A stretch of DNA of 64,000 nucleotides from Neoscytalidium dimidiatum (lineage: Eukaryota; Ascomycota; Dothideomycetes; Botryosphaeriales; Botryosphaeriaceae). Under the pieces are notes generated by a model that was given only the letters and a program-made list of their open reading frames with translations, made no database searches and was not told the DNA's origin. A program made the translations under genes and the position numbers. Of this stretch, positions 11,999-21,685 are shown piece by piece (the first letter of the stretch is position 1; every line of letters starts with the position of its first letter). The stretch covers positions 620,001 to 684,000 of the forward strand of contig CM074705.1 of NCBI GenBank assembly GCA_037367355.1, given 5' to 3'.

Positions 11999-12870
11999 TT
12001 TGAATGTCTCTTTTTTGTCATCCGGGGGTGGCGAAATGCGGAGTTTTTCTTCTTTCTGTTCATGGGGAAAAAGCGGTGTCGTGTATGAAATGGTGCTAGG
12101 GCGGTTTGGGGCCGATTGTCGTGTCTGGCTTGGATGAGAAAACTGCGACGCTGAGATTTCGCATTACCTTTTTTCATCTTTTGATACCTGTGAGGGAATA
12201 TTATGGATCCTCCTCTGAAAAGAAAAAAAGACGTAGGGAAACTTTTTTAGGTAATTGTAATTGTACGGGTTGGTTGAGGGGAGTGCTTACTACATTGCTT
12301 GGTATCGACTTGACGACTTGACATGACTGATGTCGTGGGGTGAGCATCGTGGCGAAAAGGTTGTCCTGGTCAAGTTCTGCTGGAGTTGGTGGCAACATGG
12401 TAGCGACGGTGCGGTGCTGGGTTTTGTTAGTGCGGTAGAGGATGAGGAGGAAGGGAGGAATGAAATGCAAGCTTGAACGTTCGACTCCAGCGCAACACCA
12501 CTAATGCCTGTCTCGCCGATGATCGTGACTGGCCTTACTAGACATTTTGCTTCGGCTAAATATATGCCTTGCCGGCTGTTTGTCGTGCTCATGCACTTCT
12601 CGCCGTTGACTCTCGTTGAAACACAGCGCCAGACCGGCAGTGTAGCAGGAAAACGGAAAGCAACATCACCACGACTTTCTCACTACAACGCCGCAGATTC
12701 TAACAGCTACGATTGCTACACTATTATCTGGATTAAATTCTGGAGAAATCTTTTATCGAAGACCCGTGCAAGGCAAAGTCATTTCAACGAAAAGACAAGA
12801 CTGCTCAATCAATTGCTACACAATAAAGAAAACATATACTACAAAGCTTCATGTCACTCAGGTTTTACAT
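11999..12870. other. Intergenic: gyp1 3' flank
   Basis: Follows the gyp1 stop codon. T-rich patches at 12010-12060 and 12240 are compatible with a 3' UTR. Minus-strand frames at 12201-12592 are Ser/Thr-rich without domain features. No gene seen. Confidence 0.35.
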
Positions 12871-13310
12871 AACCCCCAGCGAAGCTTTTGCGTGCATCGC
12901 TGGGTCTGCTCTCCTATGGGCACCACAAAGCCGCATAGTCGAGTCAGAGCCCGTAGGGTCTGCTGCGCAAAGGCAAGCAGCCCACCCACCCAGGACATTT
13001 AGAGTGCGTCCTTGGCACTTCGCTCCTCCTCCTCTCTGCACTCGACGACTTTTGTGTTCGCCGAACAGAGGAGGAGTTTCTTGCCTGAAGGCAAGGCGGA
13101 GCCCAGAAACTGTCGAGAGCAGGGTCTCGGTCTCTGGCGTATGTCTCCTCCAGAAGATCTGGAACCCACCCTCCCCTGCCGTTTATGGGCGCAGTCCCCG
13201 ATTACTCAAGTGTAGTGACTCTTCCGAAAGAACAGTTACTATCTTGAGGGTTGTGGTATGAGGAGGAAAGAGAGTCGGTTGATGGAGGAGGACGGAGGTT
13301 TATATAGGGT
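12871..13310 (-). ncRNA. Candidate structured non-coding RNA with upstream TATA box
   Basis: Six separate inverted repeats lie within about 375 nt: 13205-13248 (17 pairs), 13149-13163 (6 bp), 13080-13095 (6 bp, tetraloop), 13026-13038 with 13066-13076 (11 bp, 2-nt bulge), 12956-12964 with 12976-12983 (8 bp, one bulge) and 12875-12882 with 12897-12904 (8 bp). On the minus strand a TATATAAA-type box (13306-13299) lies about 50 nt upstream of the first hairpin, in a CT-rich context like strong fungal promoters. The best protein frames here have no domain features. The strand is inferred only from the TATA box. I could not match it to U1, U2, U6, SRP, RNase P/MRP or 5S RNA, so this is a candidate only. 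Confidence 0.3.
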
Positions 13311-13744
13311 GCAGGAGGAAGGCCTGATGATCCGTGCAGACAGGCACGAGGGCCGACTTGCATAAGCGACCGCGCTAACACTTCTGACTGGCTTGAGTGG
13401 AAACTGGTCGAAAGTACGATTGCTGCTTGAAGCAGAAATGACGTCATTGATGTGGTTGGAGGAGCTTGCAGGCAGCCGTGCAGGACAGCTGCCTACACTC
13501 GTAAAGCTTAGTGAAGAAACTCATGAAATAGAAGACCGTGCCTTTTTAGACTGGGCTGGAAAGACTTGAGGAAATCTGGAAGAGCCTCAGTAGCCAGTAT
13601 TCTCCGTACTATGTTTCTACGTGCCTTTACTTACACGTCAAACGCTCATGATCTGTCCAATTATTTCAATTTCACTCGTGCACCTATCTGAGACTCCCAT
13701 GTGACCGTAATCTGTGCCTTCTCTGCCTATGGAAAGAAACCCGA
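13311..13744. other. Intergenic upstream of the candidate RNA
   Basis: Lies between the TATA-containing segment and the stop codon of the small coiled-coil ORF. Nothing coding or repetitive is evident. Confidence 0.35.
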
Positions 13745-14278
13745 TCAAGCGGGCTTCTGTTGCCTTGCCCTGACCTCATTCAGATACGCCTTCAACACTT
13801 CCACACACCTCACCGCATTCCTTCGACGCTGACGTGTTAGGCGCAACTTATCTTCCTCTCTCTTGAAATTATCTTGCATCTTCTTGCACGCTTTTGCACC
13901 TCTCTCGTAACTATCCAGCAACATATTGGTCCTCTTCCAGATTCCCTGGCACGCAAACCGAGTAGATGAGTCGTTCGGCAACTGGTTGTTCGCATGAATG
14001 GCTTTGTGGAACTTTTTCAACTGGTACACACGGAATCCTTTTGGACCGAATGAGTCCTTGAGGGTGGAGGATAACTGCGCCCCTCTTTCGAGCAGCTGGA
14101 CGAGCTCCGCTTGCTTTTTTTCAGCCTCATCAAGTTTCAACGAAAGGATGGCTTTGGCAAGAAGCTCCTTCTGTGCCTTGCGGAGGGCGGGTGTGTTGGC
14201 GTTGAGGCGCACGGGAGGGATGTGTGGCTTGGAGGTGCTGGTGGACGGGACCGCCTCCTGGCCGGGTGAGGGACTCAT
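13745..14278 (-). CDS. Small basic coiled-coil protein, unknown function
   Basis: A single exon of 177 aa from ATG 14278; not recognised. The first 35 residues are Pro/Ser/Thr-rich. Residues about 40-75 (LRKAQKELLAKAILSLKL onward) form a predicted amphipathic coiled coil. A second Lys/Arg-rich helical stretch occupies the C-terminus, near KREEDKLRLTRQRRRN. There is no signal peptide or membrane segment. An upstream in-frame ATG at 14344 is disfavoured: the stretch from about 14347 (GTATGT on the minus strand) to 14282 (ACAG) looks like a 5'-UTR intron. A DNA- or RNA-associated role would be guesswork. Confidence 0.5.
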   Translation of the reverse strand: MSPSPGQEAVPSTSTSKPHIPPVRLNANTPALRKAQKELLAKAILSLKLDEAEKKQAELVQLLERGAQLSSTLKDSFGPKGFRVYQLKKFHKAIHANNQLPNDSSTRFACQGIWKRTNMLLDSYERGAKACKKMQDNFKREEDKLRLTRQRRRNAVRCVEVLKAYLNEVRARQQKPA

Positions 14279-16370
14279 TCCTGTCTTGCGGTTTGAAATT
14301 ATCAAACAGTGGCTTGGCCCATTAGGCAGAGTCTGTATGTACATACCGTCTGAGAAAGTGGATGAGTAGCTTGAAATGAGTTGTGTAGAGTTTTGTCAAT
14401 CGACGCGGTTACAGATTGGTCTTGACAGTGTCGTATCGAGTATTGTATACGTGCGTTGCGGGACTAGAGAGTGCGCATGGCCGTGACTTGAGTACTTAGG
14501 TCTTGCTCGATTGTATTGAAGGCGCGAGTCGGAGGCGGAGCCAGAATGAAGCAGTGGTAGAATTGTCCGCATAACATGGGCAGAAAGAGCGGGATGAAGA
14601 GCAGAACATATAGACTCTTACTCTCGCTAAAATGCATACTAGTCCAAAAAGGACTCCAGTCATGGAACCTTTCACGCCCAACGGAAAGGCCAGTGAGCAA
14701 CGGGAAGTTCGGGCCGCTCGCAAAAGCAGCTGCCTCCCTCACACGCAGCTGCAAGTGGGACTCTTTACACTAGATCATTGGTACTGAAACACCCCATATG
14801 ATTGTCATTATTATGCACAACACTCAGCACTTTCTAGAGCAATGGCATGCTGCTCGACGCGGAACTCTGCACTGAATATCCTTAGCTGACTTGTGCAGAG
14901 TACCGAATACATCTTTCGAACTATATAGATAGCAAAATTACAACCTCCAAGACTATTTCTACCACTAGATACTTAGCATTCTCTGAAAAGAGCATGAATT
15001 CCAAAGCAGGCCATGCCCTGGCAGAATGTTCTGCTTTAGCTCAGAACCGCCCAGAACAAACGCAGCAAAGGTTGTTGTTCTAGAGGTAATAATAAAAAAC
15101 AAGTCTTCTGAAAACCTCAAAAAGCCTTTCTTTCATCGCTAAACTCTTTCTAAGAGCTAACAGATACGAGTATCTTCGCTGGCCTCTCCACCGTCGTCAT
15201 CACGCAGCACAAGCTAACGATGCGAAAACTACAGGAAATCAGACTTATGCTAAGCCGCTCACCTATCCTGAACTATGAGAAAATTGATACAAAACTCGGT
15301 GTCGACAGCAGCTGAGATCCGCCCAAAGCCGAACGTGACGCCTGCAAACAGCAGTTGGAAGACCCGCAGGAAATTTGGATAAGGCAAAATAGAAAACAGA
15401 TAAATACTGACGTAAACTTCGCGTCACCCAAGGAGAGCGAAAGCTCTTCACACCCACTGATTTTTCGCAGAAGACAGACATAATAGGCCGAAAGAAAGCT
15501 TTACGGTGTGACAAGCGAGTTAGAGAATCACAGCAAAGAATCGTCAGCCTTGGGAAAGTCACTGAGAATACACAAGTCAAGCTTATTTGTTAAAAGCGAT
15601 CGCTTCATTACGCTAAGGGTCAGTTCCATGTCTCTCAAAGCAAGCCGGAGGAGGTGGAGGGTAAGCTGCGTCATACGTACGAGAGGCTGCGGAAAGACCT
15701 AGACAAGATAAAACAAAGGGGAGCAACAACTCATCTGCTCGCAGAAAACCTCCTCCGTCTAGGCTCTTAAACTCCAGCCTATAAGGGTAGATCTTTCATA
15801 CGTGACGAATTTCACAAGATTCTCGGGAGAGGGTGGAGTGCTTAAGGAGCGGAAGGAGCAAGAGACCCGAAAAAGAAATGCGATCTGGCCACGCGATTAA
15901 TTGGTCAGGTTTTAGAATAATTTTTAGGTTCATCTCACAAATGAAGAGTTCTTAATCATGTCACCGCACATGAACACACTTTGTTTGAAAAAAGTTCTTG
16001 GATTCTCCAGAGGTATCGGATTGGAAGAGTGGCGATTGGGCCTCATGACGTGAATCTAATAATCAAACCCAACAAGCACTTCAAACAAGCTTCCCTTAGC
16101 GAGCTCAGGCTGTTTGTGAGACGTAGGACAATACATGTCTTGCGTCAATGCTCAGCCTACTCGCAAGCCCATCGCCGGGTGACCCCACAGCGCACCGTCG
16201 TCCCAATAACCTCCGACCCCTGCGCCGATCCTCGCCGACGTTTCCCCCGCACTAAGAATTTCCTGACATACCCAGCAGCCCACCACCACTCTCCCTTCCT
16301 TCCCTGCACACCATAGCCACAGCCCCTTGCGAACCCGCGAAACCCCCAAAACCTCACCATCGCGAAGGAA
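14279..16370. other. Gene-poor, relatively AT-rich 2-kb stretch
   Basis: No frame with domain features. Composition from about 14780 to 16100 is visibly richer in A/T than the flanking exons. A short palindrome (GCAGAATGTTCTGC, about 15023-15036) is present. The last 300 bp are C-rich and are probably the Rmt2 promoter and 5' UTR. It could be decayed repeat sequence, but I recognise no transposon remnant. Confidence 0.35.
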
Positions 16371-17849
16371 ATGACAGATCCCCTCGCAATGGAGGGCCTC
16401 GAGGTCTCCACCGACCTAACGACGCACTCCATCCTCCTCGCCGCCACGAACCACGACGTGCCCGCGCTGCGCGACCTCCTGCGCAACACGTCCGCCAACG
16501 TGCAGGACGAAGACACCGGCTACACGCCGCTGCACGCGGCCGTCGCGTCGTTCGAGCAGCCCGACGCCGATTCGCAACAACAACAACAAGAATCCCAGCC
16601 CGGCGACCGCCAGAGCAACGGCGAAGAGCAACGGCTAGAGGAGCCCGCGCCGCCGCAGGCCGACGACCTCGACAAGGCCGCCGCGACGATCAAGCTGCTG
16701 ATGGCGCACGGCGCCATCTGGAACGACCTGGACCGCAACGACGAGACGCCCGGCTGCATCGCGGCGCGGCTGGGCCTGCGCGAGCTGTACGAGCTGTTCG
16801 TCGACGCGGGCGTGCGGGCGGAGCTGCTGCTGAGCCGGCTGGACGAGTACCAGATCCTCGGGGACGACGCTTCGTCGGAAGAAGAAGAGGAAGAGGAAGA
16901 CGAGGGCGAGAAAGTCGAGGGAGGGGATGGGAGCGAAGACGTGGTCGTGCATGTGGAGGGCGAGGGCGCGGAAGGGTTCGAGATGGTGGAGGAGGAGAGA
17001 GGTGGTGTTGCCGCGGCGGGTGAGGCCAGCGAGGACTTGGACGCTTCGGGCGTGGTGGTTGAGAACGAGAAGGAGGATGGCGATGGGCCGGCGAATCCGG
17101 AGGTCAAGAGCGCCGAGTACCTGGCGTCGGAGCTGACGTTCGACGGCGACCGGCTGCTAGATGCGGACAAGAACGGGGTGATGATGGCGTGGGAGACGTC
17201 GATCATGCAGCGCAGTGCGGACTTGCTACTACCGCGAGTTGGTCTACGCGTGCTCAACGTCGGGCACGGCATGGGCATCATTGACCGCATCATCCAGGAG
17301 AAGCAACCTGCCGAGCACCACATCATTGAGGCGCACCCAGCGGTCATAAAGCGCATGAAGGAAGAAGGCTGGACTGAGAAGAAGGGCGTCGTTCTGCACG
17401 AGGGCAGGTGGCAGGACGTAGTAGATGGGCTGGTTGCTCAGAACATCACTTTCGACGCCATCTACTTTGACACCTTCGCCGAGGAGTACAAGGCGCTGCG
17501 GGAGTTCTTTAGTGAGTACGTCATTGGCCTTCTTGACTCTGAGGGCAGGTTTGGCTTCTTCAATGGCCTGGGCGCCGACAGGAAGATTTGCTATGATGTC
17601 TACACAAAGGTAAGCAGTCTTGATTTACCTAAAAATCTCATTACCACATGTCCGTGGTCGTCTAGTCATTAACATTTCCATCTTCCACCACAGATCGTTG
17701 AGATGGAGCTCTTCGAAGCCGGCTTCGATACGGAATGGGAGGAGATTCCCATCCCCGACCTCGATGCGGACGGCGAGTGGGAGGGCGTTAGGCGGAAGTA
17801 CTGGGTGCTTGACACCTACAGACTGCCCACCTGCAAGTTCATCGGTTGA
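16371..17849 (+). CDS. rmt2: Protein arginine delta-N-methyltransferase Rmt2
   Basis: Exons 16371-17609 and 17694-17849 give 464 aa. The N-terminus carries ankyrin repeats (GYTPLHAAV near 60, then IKLLMAHGA and DETPGCIAARLG near 105-140). The C-terminal half is the SAM-dependent methyltransferase domain: motif I LNVGHGMGIID near 305 and the Rmt2 signature FDAIYFDTFAEEY near 365. Family knowledge: Rmt2 methylates the delta nitrogen of arginine in ribosomal protein L12. Odd features are a poly-Gln tract near 65 and a long acidic insertion (about 165-250, Glu/Asp/Gly/Val-rich) between the two domains, which lengthens the protein over yeast Rmt2. His replaces the usual Phe in motif I. It ends 99 bp from the convergent neighbour. 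Confidence 0.9.
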
Positions 17850-17948
17850 ACTTCTCCTCTTTCTCTTTCCGATCGGCGTCGGCGGTTATTCCAAAAAGAA
17901 CATCTTGATCCCAAAGTTGCATGCTGCTATTCCTCCCCCTCATAATAA

Positions 17949-19232
17949 TCACCAGTCGTCTAGGAGCTCATTGCTTGGTATGGCCTCCTCATCCAACACC
18001 TTCTTAGCGCTGTCGTCCAGCACGGGCAGCTGCTCCAAGCCCTTCTGTCTCATATTCTTAGGGACGACGTTCGGGTCGAGCAGGCCGACCTGGATTAGCA
18101 CGCTCGCTTGATCCCAGTAGACGTTCTCATGCACGAGCTTGCCGCCGCGGATGCAAACAACGCTAACCATGGCGACCTGGACGGGTTTGTTCGTAGGAGG
18201 CACGCCAGGAAGGATCCACGGCATTTCCTTGGTATGGCGGAACGAGACAACCATCTCGTCCACGACACGATCGACGCCCGAGGTGCGCGAGACGAGGCGG
18301 ATGTTCATGGACGGCGGGATATTCGGCAGGAAGTAGTCGCGGTAGAAGCGCATCAGCTCGCCACGCCCGATGCCGCCGGTGCCCGTCGGCACGTGGTTGA
18401 CGTAGGGCTGTGTAACCATGGTCGCCATCGTCTTCTCCGCGTTCTTGGTGGTGTACTTGTCTGCAGTGCAATAAATAAGCCATCAGCCCACCCACTCAAT
18501 GAAAATAAGATGTTTTTGAAGAATGCAATTGAATTGAACTTCAGATCTCTGAAGAATCGCCACACACGCCCACGGCAGCCCCCAAACAGTGCAGTAGCAT
18601 CTCTCCACCCCGTACAATCGCTCAACCCCCCATCGGAAAACCAAGTGCAAAGGCGGCTGCTTACGCTGCAAATGCTCCTCCCACACGCCCTCCAGATCGA
18701 CATTGATCCCGAACCCCTTCCGCACGGTGCCCAGCGTCCGGCTCCAGGCCAGGCCGGCGGCCACGCCGTCGTACTCGGGCAGGTCCATCTCGGCGAAGCC
18801 GGGCTCGGTGCCGCGGTACCAGTAGCTCTTGACGGCGGCGCCGCCGAGCTGCTGGGCGCCGGCGAGGTGCAGCACGAGCGGCAGCTGGGTGGGGTACTTG
18901 AAGCCGGGCGACGGCAGGGTGTCCGGGTAGTAGGCGACGAGGGCGCACAGGCGCGGCATGGGCTTCTGCGCCAGCTGCATGCAGGCCGTCGCGGCGGCGC
19001 CGTACGCCACCAGGGCGTAGTACTCGCCCAGCTCGAGGCCGTCGGCGATGCCGAGCACCGCGGCCGTGAAGGCGGGCTTGCCCGCGGAGAGCGTGTGGTA
19101 GGTCACGCCGAAGCCCTCGGCGCGGAAGGCGTGCAGCGTGGAGGGGTCGAAGTCGGCGTCTTCGCCGCAGATGTGCAGCTGCGGCGGCTTCTTGTTGAAG
19201 GAGAGGAAGCCCGTCGTGCTGGTGGAGCCCAT
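17949..19232 (-). CDS. Dienelactone-hydrolase-like / SnoaL-like fusion protein
   Basis: Exons 19232-18665 and 18460-17949 give 359 aa. The first half resembles the dienelactone hydrolase alpha/beta fold (YHTLSAGKPAF, ALVAYGAAATACMQLA, LVAYYPDTLPSPGF). The nucleophile-elbow position reads AYGAAAT, with Ala rather than Cys/Ser, so hydrolase activity is doubtful. The second half is an NTF2/SnoaL-like domain (GRGELMRFYRDYFLP, VDRVVDEMVVSFRHT, VQVAMVSVVCIRGGKLVHENVY-type strands). The 204-nt intron (18664-18461) sits at the junction between the two domains. The combination occurs in fungal annotations; the substrate is unknown, and a role in small-molecule metabolism is inference. Confidence 0.75.
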
Positions 19233-20038
19233 TGTGGTGGGTTCGGGCGTGCGCGCGTGCTTGCGGTGTGGTAGTAGGCGGTCGCGGGGGTCTGCGCGGT
19301 GGTCCTGGAGCTGTAGGTGAGTTGTTCGAGCTGGTTGCTAGTGAGCTGCGAGCTCTCCGAGCGAAGTCAATTCGGCGGATTGGACGTTCGAGGCAAGAGG
19401 CGCGAGCAGTCGAGCTCTACGGGAGCCATGCGATGGGTGGAGAAGGAGAGAGGCAGGAGAGTACGCAGGCGACGCGCGAGGCTGGAGAGTCACACAGCGC
19501 TTTACACGGACTGACGTCGACCTTAGTTCAAGGCGTCAGTGCCTGTCAGGCTCCTTGTTGGCTGCAGCTGTCATCCCAGTTTTTTTGCGCGTGGTCTTTC
19601 CCTTATCGATTGCTGGGGCGATCCCCGCGACGACTGCGGGTGACGTCAGTGTCGGGAGAGCGACCGGCCTTGCGAGCGAGCGCGCGGATGCTCGCAACCG
19701 ACGCGAGTGGCTGGAACAGCAGCTCACGGCCTACTCCCAGCCGACTCCGAGTGAAACCTAGCTTCTATTTCTTATCGCTTTTTCCTTTTCTCGCGCCTCA
19801 GGAACTATTTGCTTTTGAGAGAGCTGAGCCTGTGGGATGAAGAGGAAATGGCGCCGAATCAGCCACTGCGGCTGCAGCCGGCTGCGCTAATTTTAGGTTC
19901 CACTCAGACGCGTACATAGTATAGCTATTGAACCACGCGCCTGAGGCTGTACTTTGGAGATTTCCTGAGCCCCGCAATGGCCGGTGGTCGTATCGGTGCT
20001 ATTCGTGGCTATACATCCTAGCGGCTGTACTCCACAAC
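19233..20038. promoter_or_regulatory. Divergent upstream region, DLH-SnoaL gene / SDR-like gene
   Basis: About 800 bp between two divergently oriented starts; GC-rich on the left. The frame at 19232-19840 plus is antisense/shadow in character. No specific operator recognised. Confidence 0.4.
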
Positions 20039-21130
20039 ATGGCCGAAGTAGCGCAAAGGAACGGTTCGAGCGAGACCTTCCACTTCGGAACCCCTGCAGC
20101 GGTATCATCGCTTGAAGGCAAAGGCGTACTGGTCATCGGCGACGCTACAGGCGTTGGAGCATCAGCCGCCCGGGCACTAGCCAATGCCGGGTAAGTCTTT
20201 CAGAATCCCGCCATTAAGAACCCGCCCTAAACCGAGCACCCAGCGCATACGTGACCATCGCCGACGACAACGCCGCAGAAGGCCAACGCCTGATGCTCGA
20301 GCTGATCAACGAGAACAAACGGTACGCCAATCCGCCCCGCCCCGTCGCCCGCCCGAACGCCCAGCTCACCCCACCACGTCCGAAACAGCGTCCAATACAC
20401 CTACACATCCGCCCCCTCCTTCCCCTCCCTCGCCACCTCCTTCACCCACGCCGCCTCCTTCCCGCCCACCCGTCACCTTTCCCACGTCGTTGCCAACATC
20501 ATCCCGCCACCTTCTTCTTCTTCTTCTCCTCCTCCCCCCTCTTCCTCCCTCCTCACCTGGCTCTCCAACACCCCTCCATCGTCTCCCCCCGCAGCGCCGT
20601 CCACGACCGCCATCGACGCATCCGTCACCGCGGCCGTGTACATCGCGCACCTCGCCTTCCACCATTGCCGCTCCGGAGGGCACCTGCTCTTCCTGGCGCC
20701 GCGTGCGCACGTCGAGGACGGGGCCGTGGAGCCGGGCGCCCTGGAGGCCGCGGCCGCGGCGGCGGGGTTCAAGGCCGTGGTCAGGGGTTTGGTCGGGCTG
20801 GGGGTGGAAGGGGTGCGGGTGAACTTGGTAGCGGTGGGGGAAGGCGAGCGGGACGGGCGGGACGAGGCGGGACGGGCGGGTGTGAACGGGGTGGGTGAGG
20901 CTGAAGGCGGGTCGAACGGGAAGAGGGGCCGCTTGGCTGGTGGGGATCGCGAGTGTACGGATGCGGTTATGCGGATTGTGCGGGATGAGACCTTTGATGG
21001 TACGTGTGTTTTGCCTGGTGAACGAGGGGGAGGAGGGCGGACGACCATCCGTGTGGGTATGCTGACAACGACCCTTGCAGGTCAGGCTGTGGTGGTCGAG
21101 CAAGTTGGAATGCGGGAGATCAGCATCTGA
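20039..21130 (+). CDS. Short-chain dehydrogenase/reductase-like protein, probably inactive
   Basis: Four exons (20039-20190, 20244-20321, 20389-20999, 21081-21130) close to 296 aa. GDATGVGASAARALANAGA (about 34-52) is a variant of the TGxxxGxG cofactor loop, and AYVTIADDN gives the second Rossmann strand with an Asp suggesting NAD. VRGLVGLGVEGVRVNLVAVGE matches the conserved segment after the active site. At the YxxxK position the sequence reads AAGFK, so the catalytic Tyr is Ala while Lys is kept, and no clear catalytic Ser is seen. A Pro/Ser low-complexity stretch (about 105-130) interrupts the core. It may be a pseudoenzyme or a decaying gene. Confidence 0.65.
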
Positions 21131-21685
21131 AATGGGAGGTGTCGTTGAAGGTCAGCAGCCATTGTGGTGGATCATAATACTAATCAAGCCGCAAAGGCTG
21201 AAGTGAACCTGTTTTTCTCATTGCCACAACGGCAACTTACGCCAGAATGTATTCCAGAGTCCATCGTGAATAACTAGGAAATTTCTGAAGAAGAACAGAC
21301 ATGAAAGAGGAAGATAAGGGTAGAAATGTCGAGCAGGCTATGCAAAGATCGGCGCTACATTAGGATCTGAAGTCTAGGAAGTGCTTCTCGATAATTCAAA
21401 CTAGCACTATGAGTATTGCAAACCCCATATACTTGTACGATCCGCAATCCGCAAACCTACGAGGTAAGCAAGGTGAAAAACGTACTCCAAGTCTCAAGGG
21501 TTTCTCATACAGTTTCCACGGTACGTAGCCATAATGAAGTTCGGATAACAGAAGCGACTACCTGATTAGCACACAATCCAGCCCATACCCTTTTCCCTAG
21601 CACCCAAAACGCCAGACCCATATTTCTCAGTTGCTTCTCTACAGGCAAGCAATCGTATCATCTGTCCATCCCCTCACATAGGCAC
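21131..21685. other. Convergent intergenic region SDR-like / msh2
   Basis: Holds the 3' flanks of two converging genes; AT-richer than both. Nothing else seen. Confidence 0.4.

Noticed and set aside
13205..13225. U2 snRNA gene
   Set aside because: Only the short branch-site-like stretch fits; there is no Sm site, 5' end or downstream stem-loops.
12851..13261. 136-codon plus-strand protein gene
   Set aside because: Pro/Arg/Cys-rich composition with no domain; it overlaps the hairpin cluster, which explains the region better.
18108..19274. 388-codon plus-strand frame
   Set aside because: Antisense to the DLH/SnoaL gene, whose splice frame closes cleanly and carries domain motifs.
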